From: Oscillospiraceae bacterium
GTDB lineage: Bacteria; Bacillota; Clostridia; Oscillospirales; Ruminococcaceae
Reading direction: 5' to 3'
Assembly: GCA_024684395.1 (NCBI GenBank)
Contig: JAIKWY010000223.1
Coordinates: 1-64,000, forward strand
DNA: 64,000 nt
Part shown: piece after piece, positions 16,813-25,444 of the stretch
How the letters are laid out: every line of letters starts with the position of its first letter
Numbering within the stretch: position 1 is the first letter of the stretch
The notes under the pieces: generated by a model
What the model saw: the letters and a program-made list of their open reading frames with translations, nothing else
Database searches by the model: none
What the model was told of the DNA's origin: nothing
Program-made: the position numbers and the translations under genes

Positions 16813-18270
16813 ATGAATTTACAGCGTGGACAGAGAGGCAAACTGGACGGACAGTTCCAGACAAATGCACCGATCGAGGTCAGGATGCAGACCCTTGGCG
16901 GTGCGGTCTATGATTACTGCTGTTTCGGCGTGGACGATGAGGACACGCTTTCCGATGACAGATATATGGTATTCTACAACCAGCTCCAGTCGCCCGGGAA
17001 TGAGATCAGCTACCACATGGACGGCAATGAAGCGGTATTCAGCGCTGCGCTGGCACAGCTCCCGCAGTCCATCCGCAAGCTGGTATTCACCGTCAGCATC
17101 GACGGCGGCGGCACGATGGGACAGATCCAGAGCTTTTCCCTGACGATCAGCCAGCCGGGCTGCGAGCCGATGGTGCTCCAGCTCACCGGCGCCGATTTTG
17201 CGCAGGAAACCGCCATCATCACCATCGAGGTCTATGAGAAGAACGGCTGGCGCTTCAATGCGGTTGCCTGCGGCTTCAACGGCGGTCTGGGCGACCTGCT
17301 CCGAGCCTACGGCGGCGAGGAGGAAGAGGAGGAAACCGCCCCCGCTGCACCGCAGCCCGCACCGGCTCCCGCGGCACAGGCTCCGGCAGCTTCGTCCTTC
17401 CCTGCTCCTGCTCCGACGTCTGCACCGGCATCCACATCGTTCCCGGCGCCCACTCCGATGTCTGCACCGGCACCGATCCCGACGGCACCGTCCGCGTCAG
17501 CGTTCCCGGCACCCAAGCCCATGTCTGCACCGGTTCCGACGTCTCCGGCAGCTTCGCCGTTCCCGACGCCCACACCACTGTCTGCGTCTGCACCTGCTCC
17601 AGGTGCTCCGACATCGTTCCCGACCCCGGCTCCGGCCGCTCCGGCACCGCAGCCTGTACAGGATGCAGCACCGAAGATCAGCCTGCGGAAGCTTGAGGAC
17701 AAGCCCATCAGCCTGAAAAAGAACGAAAAGGTCGAACTGCGCAAGCCGGATGACACCAAGCTCACCAAGCTCACCGTCGGGCTCGGCTGGGATCCGGCAA
17801 AGGCTGGTGCGAGCATCGACTGCGACTCCTCGGTCTTCCTCTGCAAGGGCGGAAAGCTCCGTCCCGGCGCAGACATCGTGGCGTTCTACAACAAATGCCA
17901 CAGCACCGGCGCCGTTATCCACCAGGGCGACAACCTCACCGGTCACGGTTCCGGCGATGATGAGCAGATCAAGATCGACCTGACAAAGCTGCCGGCGGGG
18001 TATGACAGAATCGTCATTGTGGTAAACATCTTCATGGCAAAGGTGCGGTTCCAGCACTTCGGCAAGATCAAAAACTGCTACATGCGGCTGTTTGAACAGA
18101 GCGGCAAGGAGCTTTGCCGTTACACGCTCTCGGACAGCAAGGAATATGACAAAATGACAGCGATGATCTTCGGCGAGCTCGTGCTGGAAAACGGCTCATG
18201 GGTGTTCCATGCCATCGGTGAAGGCACCAAGGATGGTACCATTGACAAGCTGGCAAAGCGCTTTATGTAA
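16813..18270 (+). CDS. Double TerD-domain protein with Pro/Ala-rich linker
   Basis: A 485-residue protein with two TerD-type domains. The first (about 1-165) has the DEDTLSDDRYMVFYNQLQSP block. The second (about 310-485) has LTVGLGWDP, DCDSSVFL and the GDDEQI calcium-site region. They are joined by about 120 residues rich in Pro, Ala, Ser and Thr. TerD domains bind calcium and occur in tellurite and stress systems; here no other ter gene lies nearby. The first domain lacks the usual GxGW opening, so it is the more diverged. AAGGAGGG precedes the ATG, 12 bases after the U32 gene. Confidence 0.88.
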   Translation: MNLQRGQRGKLDGQFQTNAPIEVRMQTLGGAVYDYCCFGVDDEDTLSDDRYMVFYNQLQSPGNEISYHMDGNEAVFSAALAQLPQSIRKLVFTVSIDGGGTMGQIQSFSLTISQPGCEPMVLQLTGADFAQETAIITIEVYEKNGWRFNAVACGFNGGLGDLLRAYGGEEEEEETAPAAPQPAPAPAAQAPAASSFPAPAPTSAPASTSFPAPTPMSAPAPIPTAPSASAFPAPKPMSAPVPTSPAASPFPTPTPLSASAPAPGAPTSFPTPAPAAPAPQPVQDAAPKISLRKLEDKPISLKKNEKVELRKPDDTKLTKLTVGLGWDPAKAGASIDCDSSVFLCKGGKLRPGADIVAFYNKCHSTGAVIHQGDNLTGHGSGDDEQIKIDLTKLPAGYDRIVIVVNIFMAKVRFQHFGKIKNCYMRLFEQSGKELCRYTLSDSKEYDKMTAMIFGELVLENGSWVFHAIGEGTKDGTIDKLAKRFM

Positions 18271-18278
18271 ATCAGACA

Positions 18279-18310
18279 GGGGGACAGGCACAGTCTTGTC
18301 CTCCTTTTTT
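18279..18310 (+). terminator. Intrinsic terminator after the TerD gene
   Basis: GGGGGACA pairs with TGTCCTCC (one G-T wobble) around a ten-base loop and is followed by TTTTTT. It closes the run of plus-strand genes that ends with the TerD protein. Confidence 0.85.
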
Positions 18311-18408
18311 GTTTGACCGGAAGATCCGTTTCGGGGAAAGCAGGCTCTTCTGCGGCTATGACATATCATGTATGACAATTGCGTTTCGTGCTCTTTCACC
18401 ACCAACAC

Positions 18409-18437
18409 TTGACATTCCCCTTTACATATGGTATACT
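18409..18437 (+). promoter_or_regulatory. Sigma-A promoter for the dockerin protein
   Basis: TTGACA (18409-18414) and TATACT (18432-18437) are 17 bases apart. Start of transcription would be near 18444, leaving a leader of about 33 bases before the ATG at 18477. Confidence 0.85.
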
Positions 18438-18476
18438 ATTCATGAGAGGGATCCTTAAAGAGGGAGGTATTTTTTT

Positions 18477-20468
18477 ATGAAAAAACACAGGATCACAGCA
18501 CTTCTCGCTGCGGCAGCAGCAAGCATTTGCATGGTAACTGCGCCGATGACGCCGGTTTCGTCAGGTGCGATCTCCGTCCAGCCGTACTCCATGCAGATGG
18601 CAAAAGACGGTTATCCTTTCGGTACATCGAGTAGTTATGTTTACAATCAGTTATCTGCTGATGCCAAAACATTCTACAACAATCTGCTCACCGCCTGCAA
18701 GGAAGTGGACAACAATACGTCCTACTACGAGCGGACGCCGGGCGCATCCTATCCCAAATCCATGTCTGCCACAGACATCCAGGAGACGCTGAAGGTCTTC
18801 CGCTATGACCATCCGGAGTTCTTCTGGCTGGACAACAGCCAGGTCACGGCGACCGGCTGGGTCAATTATGTATCCGTCAACATCTACGCCGATTTCAAGA
18901 ACGGTGAGAACCGGCAGGCTGCCAAGACGCAGTTCATCAACGCCGTGCAGGATTACCGGAACGCCACCGCTTCCCTGTCAACGGACTATGAGCGTGCAGA
19001 GTACATCTTCAAAGCCATGCGTGACAAGGTCTCTTACGGCGGCGGCAGCTACGAATATTCCGCCTATATGCCGCTGATCCAGGGCAAGTCCTACAACAAC
19101 GGCTATGCCAAGATGTATTCGCTGCTCTGCAATGCCTGCGGCGTGGAATGTCTGGGCATGGGCGGTCCGGGACATGCCTGGAACTCCGTGAAGATCGCCG
19201 GAAAATGGTACTATGTCGATGTGCTCAACGACCTGTTCCTCAAGAGCAAGAGCGAGATCGACGCCTATGATGCGGAAGCTACCACCTACAACTATAACGA
19301 CGGCAACACCACAGAGCTGTACACGCAGCACCAGATGGAGAACGGCTACAAGACCAATTCCTGCTACCCCGGCATGGGCAGCGCCTATGACGGCAGCCGT
19401 GCGCCGGTAAGCGATCAGCCACAGGATCCGACCGAGGAGCCGACACAGGAAACGACCACGGAGACCACCACAGAGACGACGACTGAGACAACGACCGAGA
19501 CCACAACGGAGTCCACCACCGAATCCACAACGACCACGGAGACTTCGACATCCACCGAAACATCGACCTCCACCACAACGGAGACTTCCACTTCGACCAC
19601 AACGGAAACGACCACCACCGAGACTTCGACCTCTACCACAACGACGACAACGACCACCGAGACTTCCACGGAGACCTCCACCTCGACTTCTACGGAAACA
19701 TCCACAGAAACGACCACTACGGAGACCTCCACCGAAACGACCACGGAGAGTACTTCGACCTCCACAGAGACTTCGACCGAGACTACCACCGAGAGTTCCA
19801 CGACCGTGACCTCCACGGAGACGACGACCACGGAAACGACCACCACGGAAGCCACGACCGAATCGACTACGGAAGCGACCACAGAGCCGACCCCGACAGA
19901 GACCACGCCTGTGCCGCCCGATCCGCCGAAGCCCGCTGAGGTGACGGAGGTCAGATACCGCACGGACAACCGGACGGTGTACTACTATGCGGATGATAAC
20001 CAGCGCTTCCAGCCGTGGAGCCTGATCCAGAACATGTACAAGGACACCTACTACAGCGACGGGCATATGACCACCGAGCAGATCTGGGACTTCAATCCCA
20101 TCCAGTTCGAGGGCGGTGCCGCCACGCCGAAGGAGTTCTATGAGAAATATGCACAGGATTCCTGGTATCACGGCGGTATCCATGTGCAGTTCCAGGGGAC
20201 GAAACTCGACATCGGCGATGTCTGGATCGGTCAGAAGGGTGACACGAACCTGGACGGCAAGACCAATGCATCGGATGCGGCAAGAGTGCTGATCTATGCA
20301 GCCAACGTGGGTGCCGGCAACGCGGGCTATACCATCCACAACGAGCAGGACAAGCAGACCTTTGCGTCGTATCTGTCCCGCTTCCACAATGAGGATGTGA
20401 TGAATGCCAGCGTTGCAGCCCGCATTTTGATCCGTGCAGCCGAGATCGGCGCAGGCACACGCCGCTGA
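18477..20468 (+). CDS. Secreted transglutaminase-like protein with dockerin
   Basis: A 663-residue exported protein. Parts in order: signal peptide (about 1-30); transglutaminase-like domain (about 50-300); a Thr/Glu/Ser linker of about 160 residues; a domain of about 100 residues with no known family; and a C-terminal type I dockerin. In the transglutaminase region His233 (PGHAWNSVKI) and Asp248 (YYVDV) are kept, but the usual Cys of the GKxxCxGYA block is Asn207, so the domain is probably not catalytic. The first dockerin repeat has a good calcium loop (DTNLDGKTNASD); the second is degenerate. A dockerin implies binding to a cohesin on a scaffold or cell surface. Confidence 0.9.
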   Translation: MKKHRITALLAAAAASICMVTAPMTPVSSGAISVQPYSMQMAKDGYPFGTSSSYVYNQLSADAKTFYNNLLTACKEVDNNTSYYERTPGASYPKSMSATDIQETLKVFRYDHPEFFWLDNSQVTATGWVNYVSVNIYADFKNGENRQAAKTQFINAVQDYRNATASLSTDYERAEYIFKAMRDKVSYGGGSYEYSAYMPLIQGKSYNNGYAKMYSLLCNACGVECLGMGGPGHAWNSVKIAGKWYYVDVLNDLFLKSKSEIDAYDAEATTYNYNDGNTTELYTQHQMENGYKTNSCYPGMGSAYDGSRAPVSDQPQDPTEEPTQETTTETTTETTTETTTETTTESTTESTTTTETSTSTETSTSTTTETSTSTTTETTTTETSTSTTTTTTTTETSTETSTSTSTETSTETTTTETSTETTTESTSTSTETSTETTTESSTTVTSTETTTTETTTTEATTESTTEATTEPTPTETTPVPPDPPKPAEVTEVRYRTDNRTVYYYADDNQRFQPWSLIQNMYKDTYYSDGHMTTEQIWDFNPIQFEGGAATPKEFYEKYAQDSWYHGGIHVQFQGTKLDIGDVWIGQKGDTNLDGKTNASDAARVLIYAANVGAGNAGYTIHNEQDKQTFASYLSRFHNEDVMNASVAARILIRAAEIGAGTRR

Positions 20469-20494
20469 TCACCGGTATCCGACAAAAACAGATG

Positions 20495-20525
20495 CGCCCC
20501 GGGACAGCTCCGGGGCGCTGTTTTG
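20495..20525 (+). terminator. Terminator after the dockerin gene
   Basis: GCGCCCCGG (20495-20503) pairs with CCGGGGCGC (20511-20519) and is followed by TGTTTTG. An upstream ACAAAA stretch could extend the stem, so it may work in both directions. Confidence 0.8.
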
Positions 20526-20628
20526 TCCTCGTTTTTCAAGATAGGCGAGTCTGAGGGGGCGGCTTGCAGGGAACTTACCCCATGATCAAAAACTCGCCTG
20601 TTCTAACACCCCATTCTTCAAAAAAAAC

Positions 20629-20657
20629 TTGCATTTTATGCTTATTCATGGTATAAT
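20629..20657 (+). promoter_or_regulatory. Sigma-A promoter for the M16-lgt operon
   Basis: TTGCAT (20629-20634) and a perfect TATAAT (20652-20657) are 17 bases apart, giving a start near 20664. Three genes follow with overlaps or tiny gaps. Confidence 0.8.
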
Positions 20658-20698
20658 AACACTGTATCGATTCTGAAAAACAGAAAGGAGCGAATGTC

Positions 20699-21964
20699 TT
20701 GGAGATCAATACTGCGTCCTTCGGTGAACAGATGGAACTCGTCACCATCACCGAACCCAAATTCAAGACCGTAAGTCTCATGTGTATGCTGCTGTTCCCG
20801 GTGATCCCGGAACGGAATGCCGCCTATGCGCTTGCAGCATCCCTGCTCACAAATTCCTGTCGGAAATATCCGGATTATGCCGCCATGACCGTGAAGCTCG
20901 ATACGATGTACGGCGCTTCCCTCACAAGCTCTATGAGCATCAACGGCAACGCCATGCAGATCGTACTCAACGGCAGTACGATCGCCTCCCGGTATGCCTT
21001 AGCGGGAGAGGATCTTTCCAGCGACCTGACACAGCTGATGTGTGACTGCATCCTTGACCCGAATGCCAGGGACGGCGCCTTCAACGAGACCGCCTTCCGC
21101 ATCGAACACAAGGATCTGCTCGATGCCATCCAGACAGAGATCAATGACAAACGCACATATGCGCTGGTGCGTGCCAGAAGGATCGCCTATGAAGGCGAAT
21201 CGGTCGCCTATCCGGTACACGGTACCAAGGAAGATGTGGAGAAGCTCACGAAGGAGAACGTTTATGAGGCGTATAAAGAGATCCTGCGCCGTGCGGTGTA
21301 CCGTTTCTACTATGTCGGACCGGATACGCCCGTCGGACTGGCGGAGCAGTTCCGCACAGCCTTCAAGGATGTAGAGCGCTGCCCGGAGCCGCTGCAGTTC
21401 TTTGTACCAAGCCCGATCAAGGAAACACCGGCAGAAGTCACGGAGCCGATGGATGTGACACAGTCCAAGCTCGTTATGGTGTTCAAGGTGAAGGAGCGGA
21501 ACATGGAAGCGTTCCGGCTGTTCAGCGCCCTGTTCGGCGGAACGCCGTTCTCGCTCCTGTTCACGAATGTCCGTGAGAAGGAGAGCCTCTGCTACTACTG
21601 CGCCAGCCATATCATTGCCGGCAAGCTCTCGCTCGTCGTAGAAAGCGGCGTGGAGCTTGCCAATGCAGAACGCACCAAGGAAGCCGTTCTCGAACAGCTT
21701 GCAGCCCTCCAGCGGGGCGAACTCAGCGACGAGCTGCTCGAAAATGCCAGGCTGGCGATGATCGACTCCCTGCGAAGCTACGGCGATACGCCCATTTTCT
21801 GCATCAGGGCGCAGTTAGAGAAATTCTACACCGGCGACCCCGCTGATATAGAGGAGCGTATCCAGCGGTACCTCGCTCTGACCAAGGAGCAGATCGTTGA
21901 AGTTGCAAATGCCCTGAAACTCGATACCGTTTACCTGATGCAGCAAGGAGGTGCCGCAGAATGA
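20699..21964 (+). CDS. M16 peptidase-like protein, probably inactive subunit
   Basis: A 421-residue M16 (pitrilysin/insulinase) relative similar to Bacillus YmfF. The region where active members carry HxxEH reads ASLLTNSCRKYPDY and has no zinc ligands, so this subunit should be non-catalytic. The fold is supported by the paired half-domains and the LYGASL-like segment (MYGASL). The start is TTG 20699, eight bases after AAGGAG; the nearest in-frame ATG is further inside. Its stop overlaps the next M16 gene by four bases, typical of the inactive/active pair that forms a heterodimer. Confidence 0.88.
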   Translation: MEINTASFGEQMELVTITEPKFKTVSLMCMLLFPVIPERNAAYALAASLLTNSCRKYPDYAAMTVKLDTMYGASLTSSMSINGNAMQIVLNGSTIASRYALAGEDLSSDLTQLMCDCILDPNARDGAFNETAFRIEHKDLLDAIQTEINDKRTYALVRARRIAYEGESVAYPVHGTKEDVEKLTKENVYEAYKEILRRAVYRFYYVGPDTPVGLAEQFRTAFKDVERCPEPLQFFVPSPIKETPAEVTEPMDVTQSKLVMVFKVKERNMEAFRLFSALFGGTPFSLLFTNVREKESLCYYCASHIIAGKLSLVVESGVELANAERTKEAVLEQLAALQRGELSDELLENARLAMIDSLRSYGDTPIFCIRAQLEKFYTGDPADIEERIQRYLALTKEQIVEVANALKLDTVYLMQQGGAAE

Positions 21965-23241
21965 CCGAAACGATCGTAAGCCGTCAGACCGGCGAGAAGT
22001 GCCTGCATGTGACACACAAGACCGGTCTGGAGATCTATATCATGGAGATGGAGGGCTATCGTTCGTCCTTTGCCCTGTTCGGGACAAAGTACGGCTCCAT
22101 CAACACCCGTTTCCGGCTGCGGGGCGAGGAAGACTATGCAGAAGTGCCGGAGGGCATTGCGCACTACCTTGAACACAAGCTCTTTGAGAACGAGGACTGC
22201 GATGCCTTTGCAAAATATGCCCGCACGGGCGCAAGCGCCAACGCCTATACCTCCTTTGACCGGACGGCATATCTGTTCGGCTGCACGGAGAATTTCAACG
22301 CATCCCTCGAGATCCTGCTCGATTTCGTACAGGACCCCTATTTCACGGAGGAGAACGTGGAGAAGGAGCGTGGCATCATTGATCAGGAGATCCGCATGAA
22401 CGATGACGAACCGGGCTGGCAGGTGTTCTTCAACATGCTCAAAGCCATGTACCATGTACACCCGGTACGCATTGATATCGCCGGCTCAACGGATAGCATT
22501 CAGGAGATCACGCCCGAGCTGCTCTACCGCTGCTACAACACATTCTACAACCTGCACAACATGGTGCTGTCCGTGGCAGGCAATGTCAAGGCTGATGAAG
22601 TCCTTGCCATCTGCGACAGACTGCTCAAACCCTGCGAGGATATGGGGCTCGAAGAATATTTCCCGGAGGAGCCGGATACCGTCGTGCAGCCCTATGTAGA
22701 AGCGAACATGCAGGTCGGTGCGCCGCTGTTCAACCTCGGCTTCAAGCTCCGTCCGATGGAGGGCAAGGAGCTGCTGCGGGCAGAGCTGATGTCCTCGATC
22801 CTGCTTGAAGCGATCCTCGGACCGTCCACGAAGTTATATAACAATATGCTCGAGGAAGGGCTGATCAACTCCGAATTTGACGCCGATTCGCCCTTTGCCG
22901 GCAGCGGTTACTTCTGCCTGACATGCGGCGGCGAATCGCAGCAGCCCGAGGTCGTGCGTGACCGCATCATCGCAGAGCTGCGCCGGGTACAGGCGGAGGG
23001 CTTCGATCCGGAGGTCTTTGAGCGCATCAAGCGGGTACACTACGGCAACATGATCCGGGGGCTCTCCAATGTGGAGACCAACGCCTCCAACATGCTCAAC
23101 GCCTTTATGAGCAAGGTCGGCCCGTTCGACTGCATCGACATCTTGGCAGAGATCACCTACGAGGACGCCATCCGCTTCCTGCGTGAGGCACTCGACACGG
23201 ACAAGGCAGTTCTCTCCGTTGTCCGCAGTCAGGAGGTGTGA
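21961..23241 (+). CDS. M16 zinc peptidase (YmfH-like)
   Basis: A 426-residue M16 metallopeptidase. HYLEH at 68-72 is the inverted zinc motif HxxEH, and a downstream ERGIIDQEI helix supplies the distal Glu. It is the presumed catalytic partner of the upstream M16-like protein, as in Bacillus YmfF/YmfH. No signal peptide is visible, so it acts in the cytosol or on peptides at the membrane. Substrate unknown. GGAGGTG before the ATG lies inside the end of the upstream gene. lgt follows one base after the stop. Confidence 0.93.
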   Translation: MTETIVSRQTGEKCLHVTHKTGLEIYIMEMEGYRSSFALFGTKYGSINTRFRLRGEEDYAEVPEGIAHYLEHKLFENEDCDAFAKYARTGASANAYTSFDRTAYLFGCTENFNASLEILLDFVQDPYFTEENVEKERGIIDQEIRMNDDEPGWQVFFNMLKAMYHVHPVRIDIAGSTDSIQEITPELLYRCYNTFYNLHNMVLSVAGNVKADEVLAICDRLLKPCEDMGLEEYFPEEPDTVVQPYVEANMQVGAPLFNLGFKLRPMEGKELLRAELMSSILLEAILGPSTKLYNNMLEEGLINSEFDADSPFAGSGYFCLTCGGESQQPEVVRDRIIAELRRVQAEGFDPEVFERIKRVHYGNMIRGLSNVETNASNMLNAFMSKVGPFDCIDILAEITYEDAIRFLREALDTDKAVLSVVRSQEV

Positions 23242-23242
23242 C

Positions 23243-24346
23243 ATGCAGACACTCGAAGAACTCGGGTACGGCAGCCTTGACTATAACCAGATCGTCTTCC
23301 CGCATCTCGGCATCGACGTGACAGTCGATCCGACGGCATTCACGGCATTCGGCGTGGATGTGCAGTGGTACGGCATCCTGATCGTCTGCGGTATGCTGCT
23401 GGCGATGCTGTTCGCCTTCCGGAACATGCGCCGGGTCGGCATCGACTCGGATAGGGCAATTGACGCCGTGATCGGCGGGCTCATTGCGGCGCTCATCGGC
23501 GCAAGAGCCTACTATGTCATCCTCAACTGGGACGAATACAAGGACGACCTCGCTTCTATCTTCAACACCCGTGAGGGCGGACTTGCGGTGCTCGGCGGTC
23601 TGATCGGTGCGATCATCGTCGGCGGTATCATATGCAGGATCCGCAAGGTGAAATTCCTCCCGATGCTCGATCTGTGCGGCGTGGGCTTCCTGATCGGGCA
23701 GGGCATCGGACGCTGGGGCAATTTCACGAACCAGGAGGCATTCGGCAAGAACACGGACTGCCTGTTCGGCATGTCCGGCGGCAGGGTGCAGCAGTGGATC
23801 GCCTACAACTACAACAGCGTGACGCAGTACGACAAGGACATCACGGTGGACATGAACTATCCGGTGCATCCGTGCTTCCTGTATGAGTCGGCATGGTGCC
23901 TGCTCGGGGCGCTGCTGCTCTGCATCACGCTGAAAAAATGGCGCAAATTCGACGGTCAGATCATCCTGATGTATATGGTCTGGTACGGTCTGGGACGTTT
24001 CTTCATCGAGAGCCTGCGCACGGACAGCCTGATGATCGGCTCGCTCCGTGTATCGCAGGGCGTGGCGGCGCTGATGTTCGTGGCGGGCGTGATCCTGCTG
24101 ATCATCGGCTTTGCAAGGGTGAAGCGGCTCGGCAGCGACTACAAGCTGTATGTGGACACGAAGGAGTCCAAGCAGCTCCTCGCCGAAGCGGACAAGCGCA
24201 TCGAGGAGGAGGCTGCTAAGAAGGCGGCGAAGAAGGCGGCAAAGGCTGCCAAAGCGGATCCGGATGCAGAGACGGAGAAGATCGTTCCCGATGAGGAGGA
24301 TGATGCGCCTGCGGAGGACGCAAAACAAGAGGATACAGAGGAATAA
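23243..24346 (+). CDS. lgt: Prolipoprotein diacylglyceryl transferase
   Basis: Lgt moves diacylglycerol from phosphatidylglycerol to the lipobox Cys of prolipoproteins. The 367-residue membrane protein has several hydrophobic segments, GARAYY (86-91), the signature GRWGNFTNQE (156-165) and a late HPCFLYES block. The last 60 residues are a charged, Ala/Lys then Glu/Asp-rich tail that Lgt proteins of usual length lack. ATG 23243 follows AGGAGG; an upstream in-frame start at 23183 would overlap the M16 gene. Several lipoproteins in this window are likely substrates. Confidence 0.95.
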   Translation: MQTLEELGYGSLDYNQIVFPHLGIDVTVDPTAFTAFGVDVQWYGILIVCGMLLAMLFAFRNMRRVGIDSDRAIDAVIGGLIAALIGARAYYVILNWDEYKDDLASIFNTREGGLAVLGGLIGAIIVGGIICRIRKVKFLPMLDLCGVGFLIGQGIGRWGNFTNQEAFGKNTDCLFGMSGGRVQQWIAYNYNSVTQYDKDITVDMNYPVHPCFLYESAWCLLGALLLCITLKKWRKFDGQIILMYMVWYGLGRFFIESLRTDSLMIGSLRVSQGVAALMFVAGVILLIIGFARVKRLGSDYKLYVDTKESKQLLAEADKRIEEEAAKKAAKKAAKAAKADPDAETEKIVPDEEDDAPAEDAKQEDTEE

Positions 24347-24353
24347 AAAATAG

Positions 24354-24392
24354 CGGCTGACCTGCCGGGTGAATGGCGGGTCAGCCGTTTTT
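24354..24392 (+). terminator. Intrinsic terminator after lgt
   Basis: CGGCTGACC (24354-24362) pairs with GGTCAGCCG (24379-24387), extended by GCC/GGC, then TTTTT. It ends the M16-lgt operon and may also stop the converging gene at 24410. Confidence 0.9.
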
Positions 24393-24409
24393 GGAATGTG
24401 TCATAGATT

Positions 24410-24820
24410 TTAAAGCAAACCGGGTAATACAAAATGATAAATGAATTCCAGAACAATGGAAACGACAATGCAAAAGCACCCTCCATCAAGCATGACGCGC
24501 GGGAAACCGTCCAGACATAATCGAAGTTCGGTCGCTTTCATGCTGCATGTATTATAATAATCACCATTCAGGGGGGAAGAAGCCTTCCATGCTTCATCCT
24601 TCATCTGTTCATACTTTTTCATTTCGGATTTGATCGCTAAATAAACGAGTCTGGAAAGAATGATAACAGCACATCCGACAATAAAAATGATCACAGCAAT
24701 CCGGCATTCAAGCAACTGCTTAAAAAATGATAAGACATCCTGAGATGAAGGTATTTCGAAATCACAAGAGTCAATGTCAACGTTTATGGTTTTTTGTAAG
24801 CAATAGTGGAAAGTCTGCAT
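24410..24820 (-). CDS. Two-helix membrane protein, unknown
   Basis: A 136-residue protein with hydrophobic segments at about 42-64 and 110-130 around a charged region of about 45 residues. No family is recognised. AAAGGAG lies ahead of the ATG, and a good sigma-A promoter lies upstream. Base composition is clearly more A/T-rich than in the neighbouring genes, which may point to later arrival. It converges with lgt. Confidence 0.65.
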   Translation of the reverse strand: MQTFHYCLQKTINVDIDSCDFEIPSSQDVLSFFKQLLECRIAVIIFIVGCAVIILSRLVYLAIKSEMKKYEQMKDEAWKASSPLNGDYYNTCSMKATELRLCLDGFPRVMLDGGCFCIVVSIVLEFIYHFVLPGLL

Positions 24821-24861
24821 TATGCATCACTCCTTTGCGTAAAAGCGCTTTATTTTCAATC

Positions 24862-24891
24862 ATTATAACATAAGACACAGAAAATAGTCAA
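24862..24891 (-). promoter_or_regulatory. Sigma-A promoter for the gene at 24410-24820
   Basis: On the minus strand TTGACT (24891-24886) and TATAAT (24867-24862) are spaced by 18 bases, about 40 bases ahead of the ATG. Confidence 0.75.
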
Positions 24892-24985
24892 GCCTACAGA
24901 CTATTTAGAAATGTTCGTCCCGCTTGTAGGGCTGACCTGCAACATCCCCCAAAAACCGGGCATACTCTCTCCGGGAGGTGATACA

Positions 24986-25102
24986 ATGCTCGGATTTCTC
25001 GCAGGATGTCTCGTCGGCGGCACGGTCGGCATGACAGCGGCATGTCTCTGCACCGCCGCCAAGGAAGCTGACCGGCAGATGGGCGCGGAACAGTACGAAT
25101 AA
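24986..25102 (+). CDS. DUF3789 family mini-protein
   Basis: A 38-residue protein: one hydrophobic, Gly-rich helix (LGFLAGCLVGGTVGM), a Cys-containing segment and a short polar end with EADRQM. This matches the small DUF3789 family found in many Firmicutes, including on mobile elements (recognised from memory). The start is chosen by a strong GGAGGTGAT eight bases before ATG 24986. Function is unknown. Confidence 0.75.
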   Translation: MLGFLAGCLVGGTVGMTAACLCTAAKEADRQMGAEQYE

Positions 25103-25172
25103 TACTAATATAATAGAAAAAGCGGGTTAAGGGGGCGGTCGAAGCACGATCCCCGGGCTTATCAACACACAC

Positions 25173-25199
25173 AGCAGCGGGTCTCCCCCACTGCTTTTG
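25173..25199 (+). terminator. Likely terminator after the DUF3789 gene
   Basis: AGCAGCGGG pairs imperfectly with CCCCCACTGCT and is followed by TTTTG. The 340-base gap between 25103 and 25444 otherwise holds a GC-rich stretch with AAGGGGGC, then the promoter and leader of the nicotinamidase gene. Confidence 0.55.
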
Positions 25200-25269
25200 T
25201 GCATGTTGTAAGATATATACATTTTGATAATATCAATATGTGCATATCTACGAACTTACTCCGGAATGC

Positions 25270-25298
25270 TTGACATTTCCGGAAAAAACGTGTATCAT
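25270..25298 (+). promoter_or_regulatory. Sigma-A promoter for the NAD-salvage pair
   Basis: TTGACA (25270-25275) and TATCAT (25293-25298) are 17 bases apart. Transcription would start near 25305, giving an unusually long leader of about 140 bases. Confidence 0.8.
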
Positions 25299-25444
25299 AG
25301 AATCATAGGAAGTACAGATAAACGTGAAAACGAAGTACTTCGAGGAGGATAAGGTCTTTGTGGGGCTTCGCCTCACACCCCACGCTGATCCCGGATCAGC
25401 GCAGCCTACTAATCACAACACAGCACAACAAAGGAGGTATTTCT
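25299..25444 (+). promoter_or_regulatory. Structured leader ahead of the nicotinamidase gene
   Basis: The leader has three stems: CGAAGTACTTCG (25331-25342), GTGGGG/CCCCAC (25360-25383) and CGCTGATCC/GGATCAGCG (25383-25401). A ribosome site AAAGGAGG follows unpaired. No U-tract terminator is evident, so control, if any, could act on translation or stability. I do not recognise it as a known riboswitch class. A reading frame from GTG 25324 crosses it but shows no coding character. Confidence 0.45.
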
